Below are positions 33,753 to 42,009 of a DNA stretch of 64,000 nucleotides, one piece after another (position 1 is the stretch's first letter; each line of letters begins with the position of its first letter). Below the pieces are notes generated by a model that was given only the letters and a program-made list of their open reading frames with translations, was not told the DNA's origin and did not search any database. The stretch comes from an uncultured Prevotellaceae bacterium (lineage in GTDB: Bacteria; Bacteroidota; Bacteroidia; Bacteroidales; Muribaculaceae): the NCBI GenBank assembly GCA_900316835.1, contig ONEL01000007.1, positions 1 through 64,000 on the forward strand, read 5' to 3'. The position numbers were made by a program, and so were the translations under genes.

Positions 33753-36700
33753 TCATAGTCCCAAAATGATGTTGTAGACGGCGGTGACGTCGCTACCGGT
33801 CACTTCGCCATCGCCATTTTGGTCGCCGTTAAAAATCTCGGTATCTTGACCAAAGAGAATGTGGTTGTAGAGCGCGGTTACGTCACTGCCTGTTACCTCG
33901 CCATCGCCGTTTACATCGCCAGCCACTGCAGGAGTCACCTCGGTCACAGTGGTGCTGGTGAGCCTGAAGAAGAAGTCGCGAGTGGCAGTGATGTCGTAGT
34001 CGGGCAACTGCTGTCCGTTGTTCCAGTTGTTGAAGATGAGATGGTAGTTGCCTCCCTCGGTGTCGAGCAAGAACACTTTGTAGCTTTTTCCAGCCACGAT
34101 AGAGTCGCCCACGGTTGCCTCACCAGGCCAAGCGCCAAAGAGCTCGCTATCACCCCAGGCATAAAGTCCCAGAGCATCCCATCCTGTTTGGTCATCGACA
34201 AAGACGTAGTGTTTAGAAGCTGGAATCTTGGGTAGCTCTCCGCTCACGGCGAAGTCATCGATGCCAATGGCCATAGCACTCTGAGCAGCGGTCCCGCTTG
34301 CCACACTGATGTTCCATGCAAGGTAAAGATCGCATCCTCGTGCAATGGGCACTTCAAGCACATCGCTCACCGCTACTGTCTCACCAGGCACGCTGGCATA
34401 GCCTGCTGTCTCGCTGTCGGGGGCCAGATAGGTGTGGAACTTGTCGCCCGCGCTAGTCCAGTTGCGTCCGTCAATAGAGTAGTAGAGTTGAACCGCAAAG
34501 CCAGCGGTATTTGAGCCCTTGCGGTATTTCTCCACGTTGTAGCTCACGTTCACGTTCTCGATATTCTTCTTGCCAGTGTTGAGCAAGTGAGTATAGAGGT
34601 TCACACAACGGGTGCCGTCGGCCACGCCGGTGGAAATGCCACCCAGTGCGCGGTCCTCGGTGTCGTCGGCACCAAAGTTCCAAGTACCATTCTTGGCATT
34701 GCTGGGCAGGTTCACACCACCGCTGTACATCGTGTTGGCATCGGCTTGGTCGAAGCGTCCCACAGTGCGTGGAGCCGTTGTGATGCGGTCAATGCGCCAA
34801 GCCTCGGGCAGGGTGGCGGTTGCGGCGTCACCCATGGTGTTGAATGCCTCGCTGGCATTAAGGGTTTCCTCGTTGAATTCGATTGCGGGATAAACTACTA
34901 CCTCGGTGGTAGCGGTAGCTACTGTAACGGTAGCATCGGCGCTGAAGTTGCCAGTTGTGGCATTAACGTTGAATGTGCCATTAGTGCCATCGCTGGTAAA
35001 GGTGTTGTTCTCATTGATAGCACCACCACCACTCAGCGTCATCACTACAGGACTCTCGGGCTCAATTTCCATGTCATACTGGTCGCGTACTGTAACCTTG
35101 TAGTTCACTTGGGCAGCAGTGTGGTCGACATAGTTGGTAAAGCCATTCAAGGCATTGCTGGCATAGGTGCGCATGCTAGCCGCGTCGGTAGCGCTGAGGC
35201 TACTTGGCGCATAAGTTATTGAGGCGGGATCCTCGCCGAAGATTAAGCCATATTCCATTGCAGCGGCCATGTAGGTAGCCTTGAGTGTGGGGTGACGGTC
35301 GTCGAGGAACCATGTGTTAGTGCCCTCGCTTCCCTCAGCGTCGTAGACAGCCTGATAGGCCACACCCACAGGGCATAGTGTCACGCCCAGGTCGGCAGCC
35401 ACATCTTGATAATTCTTTACGAAAGTGCTGTTGAAAGCCGTGTAGTTGCTCCAGTCTCCACTGTAGGCCCAGTTCACGGGCACAATGATGATGGCATTGG
35501 GGTTAGGGCAATAATCACGTATGTAGTCTACCCATCGCTTCACGTTGGCACGGAAAGTCTCTATGTCGGTTCGTGGTAGCGAGCTTTGCTCTTGCAGGAT
35601 AATGTGGCTCCATGCCTGGCTACGCACAAGCATCTTGGCGCCAGGATTGCCATCCTCGGCCACTCCATCGCCCTCATCCCAATGAGCCTTTAGCGACTTG
35701 CCAAGCAGTGTGTGCTTGGTCCAGTTGGCGTTCTTGCCCATAGCAGTGGCAATGTCGTTAAACACAGCATCCTGGTCGTTGTAGTAGATTAAACTATTGT
35801 TGAGCGAGAGCACTTTCACCTGCTCGGGCAATTCTGGCACAAGCACCACGTTAGCGGGTTGTAGAGTCATGGTAGTAGCTACCGAGGCACTCTTCACGAG
35901 CGAGAATTCGCCAGTGTTGAGGTTGAAGGTAACGTCATAGGTTCCTGGAGCTGTCGACACCATTCCAGTCTCTCCCTTGATGAGTGTGCCACTGGTGTTG
36001 TCGCCTGCGAGGTCGCTCTCGGCTCCCCACACGCCCACCATGCCCAGCTTCTGGTATATGCGCCAGTGGCTGAAGCCATCGCTTCCGGCAGGCATAGTCA
36101 CCATGCCTGTGAAGACGCCCTCGGCTGTGAGAGTGAGTTTGCCACTGGCATCCATGTAGTCCCAGCCAGTGTTGTCGCCAATGACGTAGACCTCGGTCAG
36201 GTCGCCCTCATCGTCATTGCCCTGTAGTAATAGCGTAGCCTCGCCATTGGCAATGGTGAGGACAATGCGCTTGCATTCGTAGGTGTTACCGCCACACGAG
36301 ATGTTGTCGTTAGTGCCAAGCACCAGAGCATAGGGTGTGTCGAGCAGTGCCATGGAGCCGTTGCTACCATAGTTGCATGCCGAGCTCCAGCTGGCATCGG
36401 CCACCTTGAAGGCTCCGCTCAGCGTCTTGTCATAGAGAGCATACACTCCCTCGCCCTCGTCGCTGAATTCCCACTCGGCTACAGCACCCCAGCTGTTCAC
36501 CTCGCCACGCAAGTAGATACCTGAAGCCACAAAGGGAGGTCGCGATGGGTCTACCCATCCTGTGTAGTTTTGCGGGTCGGTAATCTCGGTCACCTCACTA
36601 GCGGTGAGGCACAGGTAATAGTCGCGGTTGGCGCTGATGCTGTAAGTCAAGTTCTTGGAGCCACCGTCGGTGAAGTTGAGAGTGTGGCTGTTGCCATCCA

Positions 36701-37574
36701 TGTCGATAGCCCACACTTTGTAGGGAACACCATTTACAACGGCGCTGCTTTGGGGCAAATCACCGTTAAGGTAGAGGTTACTCCACTTGGTCACGTCTTC
36801 CACATAGATGTAGGCACTCTGGTCTTGCGAGGCAAAAGTGGCGTCAATCACCACATTGTCGAGTGCCAAACCCATGGCCTTGCTGGGGCTAGAGCCGGCA
36901 GCCACGCTGATGTTCCATGCCAGATACATCACCTCGCCGGCAGCAAGGTTCACCTTGAGTTGCTTGCCGGCAACCGCTGTGGTGGTGATGGGCACTGTGG
37001 CGGCGCCTGCCGTGGCAGCGTCGGGTGCGAAATAGTTGTAGAAATCAGTCCCGGCACTGGTCCAGTTAGTGCCATCGGTCGAAGTGTAGAGTTGCACAGC
37101 AAAGCCCTCGGGGTTGTCGCCATTGCGATACTTCTCGATGTCGTAGCTAAAGGTGAGCTTACTCAGTGGCTCGCTAGCGGCATTCTTGATGCTTGTCATC
37201 ACGTTGATGCATCGCGTGCCGTCGGCAACTGTGGTTGATAGTCCTCCCACCGAGCAATCGCTGGGCTCGGCACTCGACTGGAAGTTCCAAGTGCCATTCT
37301 TGGCATTGCTGGCAAGGTTAGTGCCGCCAGTGTACATCACCGTGCTTGACGCGCTGGCAAAACTGCCCACGGTACGCGCGGCTGTGAGATTGCGGTCCAC
37401 ACGCCATCCCTCGGGCATGGTGAGAGTGGCTGCAGTGCCGTCCCACATACTGTCGAAGTTCTGCGTGATGTGTGCTTGAGAAGCCGTCACCTCAAGCGCA
37501 TCTTGTGCCTGCAAGGCATTGCTCCAACCAGTGAGCAATGTGGCAGCCACAATCAGTAAGAAATGCTTTTTCAT
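33753..37574 (-). CDS. Multi-domain secreted protein: DUF4886/SGNH-like domain, CBM26-like modules, dockerin
   Basis: A 1273-residue protein with a signal peptide (MKKHFLLIVAATLLTGWSNALQA). A ~210-residue beta module occurs twice (~25-245 and ~925-1135; landmarks GWRVDR, RTVGSF, NAKNGTWNF, GFAVQLY, YLAWNISVA). A CBM26-like starch-binding module is clear near the end (TGWDALGLYAWGDSELFGAWPG) and a degenerate copy lies at ~250-340. SusE/SusF-like segments (IYLRGEVNSWG, VYVIGDNTGW) follow. The middle (~600-790) resembles DUF4886, an SGNH-hydrolase-like family: VKVLSLNNSLIYYND as block I, HIILQEQSS, and DDRHPTLKATYMAA with the Asp-x-x-His pair. It ends in the same dockerin as its neighbour. A surface carbohydrate esterase or binding protein is the best guess. 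Confidence 0.8.
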   Translation of the reverse strand: MKKHFLLIVAATLLTGWSNALQAQDALEVTASQAHITQNFDSMWDGTAATLTMPEGWRVDRNLTAARTVGSFASASSTVMYTGGTNLASNAKNGTWNFQSSAEPSDCSVGGLSTTVADGTRCINVMTSIKNAASEPLSKLTFSYDIEKYRNGDNPEGFAVQLYTSTDGTNWTSAGTDFYNYFAPDAATAGAATVPITTTAVAGKQLKVNLAAGEVMYLAWNISVAAGSSPSKAMGLALDNVVIDATFASQDQSAYIYVEDVTKWSNLYLNGDLPQSSAVVNGVPYKVWAIDMDGNSHTLNFTDGGSKNLTYSISANRDYYLCLTASEVTEITDPQNYTGWVDPSRPPFVASGIYLRGEVNSWGAVAEWEFSDEGEGVYALYDKTLSGAFKVADASWSSACNYGSNGSMALLDTPYALVLGTNDNISCGGNTYECKRIVLTIANGEATLLLQGNDDEGDLTEVYVIGDNTGWDYMDASGKLTLTAEGVFTGMVTMPAGSDGFSHWRIYQKLGMVGVWGAESDLAGDNTSGTLIKGETGMVSTAPGTYDVTFNLNTGEFSLVKSASVATTMTLQPANVVLVPELPEQVKVLSLNNSLIYYNDQDAVFNDIATAMGKNANWTKHTLLGKSLKAHWDEGDGVAEDGNPGAKMLVRSQAWSHIILQEQSSLPRTDIETFRANVKRWVDYIRDYCPNPNAIIIVPVNWAYSGDWSNYTAFNSTFVKNYQDVAADLGVTLCPVGVAYQAVYDAEGSEGTNTWFLDDRHPTLKATYMAAAMEYGLIFGEDPASITYAPSSLSATDAASMRTYASNALNGFTNYVDHTAAQVNYKVTVRDQYDMEIEPESPVVMTLSGGGAINENNTFTSDGTNGTFNVNATTGNFSADATVTVATATTEVVVYPAIEFNEETLNASEAFNTMGDAATATLPEAWRIDRITTAPRTVGRFDQADANTMYSGGVNLPSNAKNGTWNFGADDTEDRALGGISTGVADGTRCVNLYTHLLNTGKKNIENVNVSYNVEKYRKGSNTAGFAVQLYYSIDGRNWTSAGDKFHTYLAPDSETAGYASVPGETVAVSDVLEVPIARGCDLYLAWNISVASGTAAQSAMAIGIDDFAVSGELPKIPASKHYVFVDDQTGWDALGLYAWGDSELFGAWPGEATVGDSIVAGKSYKVFLLDTEGGNYHLIFNNWNNGQQLPDYDITATRDFFFRLTSTTVTEVTPAVAGDVNGDGEVTGSDVTALYNHILFGQDTEIFNGDQNGDGEVTGSDVTAVYNIILGL

Positions 37575-37627
37575 GTTGTAATAGGGTTATTAAAAATTGG
37601 TTTTTAATGAGTTGATATTTTTCTGCA

Positions 37628-37635
37628 CAAAATTA
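37628..37635 (-). promoter_or_regulatory. -7 box (TAATTTTG) of the 33753-37574 gene
   Basis: The minus-strand TAATTTTG lies 53 bp before the ATG. A TTTC about 17 bp upstream is a poor -33. Confidence 0.5.
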
Positions 37636-37808
37636 CCACATTAATAATATAAGAAAAATACATCTCAAGGAAAATCAAAACATGATGAAAGCATATAATA
37701 CTGTTCCTCAATTATTTAGAAATAAAATACCAGTTCAAAAATCAAACCTAATCCCACCTTGTGTGTGGGTCAAACTATGAAATCCTGTCTGTTGAGAAAG
37801 ACAATTAT

Positions 37809-37885
37809 AGAGCGAGGCATGACCCGTATATTGAAGCAAAGCTCTTCAATTTACAGGTGTAACTTAATGCCACTCTCGTCTCTTG
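37809..37885. other. Long imperfect hairpin after the antiporter gene
   Basis: GCAT/ATGC-based outer pairing encloses TATTGAAG/CTTCAATTTA around a 6-base loop. The region 37636-37912 holds no gene. There is no T-run; it may be a weak terminator or RNA end for the antiporter gene. Confidence 0.4.
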
Positions 37886-37912
37886 TCTAGTCGTTTGCTG
37901 GAACTTATTGTG

Positions 37913-40153
37913 TTACTTGAGCTTTCTCATGAGAGTTTTGTCACCCACAATCCACACTATGTCGCCTGCGAGGAACATGATGTTTGGGTCGGGGGAGAGG
38001 TAGTCATCGTCACGTTCCACTGCTACCAGTAGCGACTTGTAATCTTCGCGCAAACGAGCCTCGGCGAGCCTCTTGCCCACCAGTGGTGACCGCTCGGTGA
38101 GGACAAAATGCTTGAAACTAACCTCGCTAGATGTTGTCTCGGCCTTCGAGGGCTTAGCTTCGAGTAGTGGTAGCAGAGCTTGTATTTGGTCGTCGGTGCC
38201 AATGACACCTATTTGGTCGCCAGGGAAGATGCGCATGTTGCCGGTGGGTACAGGGTAACGCACCGAGTTGCGCTGAATGTCAACCACATTAATGCCATAT
38301 TTACGCCTAAGGTCGGCATTGCGTAGTCGTTCACCCACAAATGGGCAGTCGTAGCCCACAGTCATGTAGGCGAGGTGCATGTCGCTCACCAGGTTGTGTC
38401 CCTTTCCCGTGCGGCGGTTTTCACGCTCATTGACGTTGCTCATGAATCGTTTCTCCACATTCTCCAGCTGCTTGCGTGCCATGGGGGCGAGCAGCAATAG
38501 CAGCACCACAATGTAGATGAGTGCTACCACCACTGAGGTAACGCTAGAGTAGAAGCCGTAGAGCAAAGCAGTGATAAATGCCACTGTGAGCATTCCACCC
38601 ACCAGCATCATCACCACGCGTGGCATCACCACCACGCCATTGGCGTGGGCCTGTTGTAATTCCTTGCGCTCACGACGGTCGAAGCTGGGAGTGATGATGG
38701 CATAGAAGAATGGCGACAGCAGCACCAGTGCTCCAACCATGCTCAGCAATACCGCCACGTGGTGGTTGGTCATGGTGGTGAGCAGCTTTATGACTAATGG
38801 CAGCAGGTAGCTTCGCAGCAAGAATATCGCAGCCACGATTACCGCCGAGTAGAGCACCAGTCTGAGGGCATGACGTTTGACAATGCTCACCCACATGTTT
38901 CGGTGCGAGGGCTTGACATCGGCATTAGCGGTACGGCTATATCCGTCAAGGATGATGTTCCATTTCTTGGGCAAGAGTTTCTCCACGCGGTTGTAGCATG
39001 GCAACGCGCTCTTGATGAAGAATGGGGTGGTAAAGGTGGTTATCACGCTCACCGTCACAATTATGGGATACACGCTATCGTCGAGTACGCCCAGCGTTGT
39101 GCCCAGCGTGGCGATGATAAACGAGAATTCACCTATCTGTGTGAGGCTGAAACCGCTCTCCATTGCTATCTTGAGTGGCTGGCCAGTGGCAAGCATGCCT
39201 GTTGTGCCAAACACTATCATTCCCACTATCACTACCACCGACAGTAGCGTGATAGTGCCGGCATACTGCACAATCACTTCGGGATTAACCATCATGCCCA
39301 CCGAGATGAAGAAGACTGCGCCAAAGAGGTCCTTCACAGGACTCACGATGCGCTCAATGCGCTCGGCATCGGGGGTGCCGGCAAGAATCGAACCCATGAC
39401 AAAAGCTCCAAGCGCTAGCGAAAAACCACTCTCGACCGAGAATATCGCCATCAGGAAGCATAGCCCCATGGAAATGATGAGCATCATCTCGTCGCTAATG
39501 ACACGCCTGAAACGACGGAAGATGGTGGGTATAACGAATACTCCCACCACAAACCAAATGATGAGGAAGAACCCTAACTTGAGGATGCTCTTGAGCATCT
39601 CGCCACCCTCGACAGTCTTGTTGATAGCTATCGACGAGAGGAGCACCATCATCACCACGGCAAAAAGGTCCTCAACAATGAGTACCGCAAACACACCCGG
39701 CACAAAACGGCGGTGACGAAGGTTGAGGTCGGTGAGTGCTTTCAGGATAATCGTGGTCGACGACATCGAGAGCATAGCTCCCAGGAAGATACTGTTAATC
39801 GACGTGAAGCCCATGGTCTTGCCTATGATAAATCCCGTTAGCATCATGCCCATCACTATTATCAGTGCCGTGGCTATGGCGGTGCCACCGGCATTTATGA
39901 GCTTCTTGAAACTAAACTCAAGACCCAGCGAGAACAAGAGGACTATAATGCCCAGCTGAGCCCAAAACTCGATGTTGGCCTCGTTGCCAACCGATGGCAG
40001 GAAGACGAAGTGTGGACTGGCAATAAAGCCCGCTACAATGTAGCCTAGCACCACAGGTTGCTTGAGTAGCTTAAAGATTATTGTTGCTGCCGCTCCCAGC
40101 GTCAATATCAGCGCCAGGTCATAGATTAATGCTTGTATTTGAACTTCATCCAT
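37913..40153 (-). CDS. CPA2-family cation:proton antiporter with regulatory C-terminal domains
   Basis: A 746-residue inner-membrane protein. The N-terminal ~400 residues are a Na+/H+ exchanger domain with ~12 helices (VVLGYIVAGFIASPH; LLFSLGLEFSFKKL; SMSSTTIILKAL; SVESGFSLALGAFVMG). A basic linker and four more hydrophobic segments follow (~430-560), longer than in KefB/KefC. Two RCK_C-like domains close the protein (~605-665, IFPGDQIGVIGTDDQIQAL; ~675-746, LAGDIVWIVGDKTLMRKL). No full Rossmann RCK_N domain is seen. It probably exchanges K+ or Na+ for H+ under ligand control. It is transcribed alone from a consensus promoter. Confidence 0.9.
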   Translation of the reverse strand: MDEVQIQALIYDLALILTLGAAATIIFKLLKQPVVLGYIVAGFIASPHFVFLPSVGNEANIEFWAQLGIIVLLFSLGLEFSFKKLINAGGTAIATALIIVMGMMLTGFIIGKTMGFTSINSIFLGAMLSMSSTTIILKALTDLNLRHRRFVPGVFAVLIVEDLFAVVMMVLLSSIAINKTVEGGEMLKSILKLGFFLIIWFVVGVFVIPTIFRRFRRVISDEMMLIISMGLCFLMAIFSVESGFSLALGAFVMGSILAGTPDAERIERIVSPVKDLFGAVFFISVGMMVNPEVIVQYAGTITLLSVVVIVGMIVFGTTGMLATGQPLKIAMESGFSLTQIGEFSFIIATLGTTLGVLDDSVYPIIVTVSVITTFTTPFFIKSALPCYNRVEKLLPKKWNIILDGYSRTANADVKPSHRNMWVSIVKRHALRLVLYSAVIVAAIFLLRSYLLPLVIKLLTTMTNHHVAVLLSMVGALVLLSPFFYAIITPSFDRRERKELQQAHANGVVVMPRVVMMLVGGMLTVAFITALLYGFYSSVTSVVVALIYIVVLLLLLAPMARKQLENVEKRFMSNVNERENRRTGKGHNLVSDMHLAYMTVGYDCPFVGERLRNADLRRKYGINVVDIQRNSVRYPVPTGNMRIFPGDQIGVIGTDDQIQALLPLLEAKPSKAETTSSEVSFKHFVLTERSPLVGKRLAEARLREDYKSLLVAVERDDDYLSPDPNIMFLAGDIVWIVGDKTLMRKLK

Positions 40154-40271
40154 TGGTTTATCTTATAGTGGGGGAGTTAAGCCCGGTTTTAAATTTTGCC
40201 ACAACCTCCTTACACGAGGATGCGCTTTCATGAGATACATTATTTTTTGCACACTCTCATCTTATAAACTG

Positions 40272-40303
40272 CAAAAATAGAGATAAAATTGCATTTTGCC
40301 AAA
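40272..40303 (-). promoter_or_regulatory. Promoter of the antiporter gene
   Basis: TTTG (40300-40303), 20 bp, then TATTTTTG (40272-40279) on the minus strand; a full consensus match, giving a ~110-nt leader. Confidence 0.7.
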
Positions 40304-40387
40304 CGAAAACATAGAAGTGGCACCACGGCGCAAAAAAGTTGCTCATTTACCCCTTGTCCCTTGGTTACACGGGCTCATAACTACATA

Positions 40388-40428
40388 AAAAAAAGGAAAG
40401 GCTGACGCTTTAGGTGGTCAGCCTTTCA
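40388..40428 (-). terminator. Terminator of the BACON/OB lipoprotein operon
   Basis: An 11-bp stem GAAAGGCTGAC/GTCAGCCTTTC is followed on the minus strand by CTTTTTTTT. Confidence 0.9.
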
Positions 40429-40456
40429 GAGTTAATTATGATAATTGGGTTTAGTA

Positions 40457-41986
40457 TTATTCACCCTTGCTGTGTGAGAAGTAGATGCCACCACACAGCT
40501 CAATCTTGTCATTGAAGGTGTCCTTGTAACCAATCATGGTGAGTTCATCTTCCACTTCGATTCCTGCTGTAGCAATCCAGTTCTTGCGGTTGTCGCCGGT
40601 GGCGCCATAGCCAGGATAGCAACCGTAGACGTAGAGGCTGTTAGAGCCATCGGTCAAGTAGAGGTTGCCATAGGTTGGGTTGTCGATGCTCTCGATGATG
40701 CCAGAGACGCGGTAGTACACGTTCTTATCGTCGGGCTTAGTGAGGAACTCGGCGATGCTAATGTCGGTGACGGGGATGTGAGACTCGTAAACGCCACCCT
40801 TCGACATCTGTGGGTTACCATTGAAAGAGCCACGCTTGCCCACTATGGTAACGATATCACCTTCCTTGAGTCCCAGGCTCTCAAACTCTCCTTGAGCACC
40901 CATGTGGTAGATAGCCACCTCGCCACTGTAATCGCGCAGTGTAAAGTCGCCCGACGAAGCCTTGGTAACCTTTTGGATTACACCTGTGAGGCGATATTGA
41001 GTGTTGTCCTCGGCAGCTGCCAGGAACTCAGCAACTGTTGCGGCTACGATAGCGCCGGTTTGCTTGATAGTTGCGGTTACAGCGCTCTCTTGCGAGCCAT
41101 TGCTGGTCTTGAAGGTAACCTCAGCGCTGCGGTCGCCACCGGCGTTAGCGCCAGCGTGGAAGGTTACGGTGGGGTTGCTGCCACCGGTAATGTTGCTGAT
41201 AGAGAGCCAGCTCTTGGCAGCCTCAGGAATCTCAACGCTCACGCCGTTGCCCTTGCTGGTGAGGTTAACTGTTACGTTACCACCCTCGAGAGGAATAGTT
41301 GCGTTCTCAGGATCGATGCTCTCAACCTTGAGAAGTGATTTCACCAGTTTAATAACAGTAACTTTCTCCAGCTCAGCAGCACCATTGTAGAACTTCAATG
41401 GACCCTCAACGGTGATGATGTCGCCTTCCTCGATGCCCCAGTCGGCAATGGGGAAGCCCTTTTCCTTACCACTCTTGTTGAGAGTGCCATAAATTTGAAG
41501 ATTGCCGGTGCCATCGTTGATGTAGAAGTTACCGTACTCCAAGTTGTAGATGTTGTTAACGGCACCAGTCACACGGTAGGTCATGCCCTCGTTGCCAGCG
41601 GCAACCTCGGCGCAAGTGGCAGTCTTAATTTCCGACAGGCCTTGAAGCACCTTGATGTGTTGCTTGCGTCCTGCGCAAGAGATGGTAAGGTCGGCGTTGC
41701 GTCCGTTGAGAGCTGCATCGGCTTTAAATGTTACCTCAGTCTCGCCGGCACCACCCTGCTGGGGAGTGATAGTGAGCCAAGAAGGAATTTTCTCAATATC
41801 ATCAAAGCTCCACGCGTCTTTGGCAGTGACAATGATAGATGTAGAGCCACCTTCCTTGTCAATGGCTACATAGGAGCGCGAAACCTGAATCTCGTCGAGC
41901 AATGTAATCTTGTCGTCGTCGGAGCAACTAACCAGCATTGCACCTAGCAGTGCGATAAATGCGGGAATAAAATATCTTAGTTTCAT
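40457..41986 (-). CDS. Surface lipoprotein with BACON and OB-fold-like domains
   Basis: A 509-residue protein. The N-terminus MKLRYFIPAFIALLGAMLVSCSDDD is a lipoprotein signal with Cys21; SDDD after the Cys is a typical Bacteroidota surface-export signal. Two BACON-type beta-sandwich domains (~30-115, WLTITPQQGGAGETEVTF; ~225-315, WLSISNITGGSNPTVTF) alternate with three OB-fold-like repeats (~120-215, ~320-400, ~405-505; landmarks YRVTGAVNNIYN, GNFYINDGTGNLQIYG, EVEDELTMIGYKD). It begins 23 bp after the TonB-dependent receptor gene, so the two probably form one outer-membrane unit. It is not a SusD homologue. The ligand is unknown; OB folds can bind sugars or nucleic acids. Confidence 0.85.
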   Translation of the reverse strand: MKLRYFIPAFIALLGAMLVSCSDDDKITLLDEIQVSRSYVAIDKEGGSTSIIVTAKDAWSFDDIEKIPSWLTITPQQGGAGETEVTFKADAALNGRNADLTISCAGRKQHIKVLQGLSEIKTATCAEVAAGNEGMTYRVTGAVNNIYNLEYGNFYINDGTGNLQIYGTLNKSGKEKGFPIADWGIEEGDIITVEGPLKFYNGAAELEKVTVIKLVKSLLKVESIDPENATIPLEGGNVTVNLTSKGNGVSVEIPEAAKSWLSISNITGGSNPTVTFHAGANAGGDRSAEVTFKTSNGSQESAVTATIKQTGAIVAATVAEFLAAAEDNTQYRLTGVIQKVTKASSGDFTLRDYSGEVAIYHMGAQGEFESLGLKEGDIVTIVGKRGSFNGNPQMSKGGVYESHIPVTDISIAEFLTKPDDKNVYYRVSGIIESIDNPTYGNLYLTDGSNSLYVYGCYPGYGATGDNRKNWIATAGIEVEDELTMIGYKDTFNDKIELCGGIYFSHSKGE

Positions 41987-42009
41987 AGTTAGGATATTGC
42001 TTTAATTAA

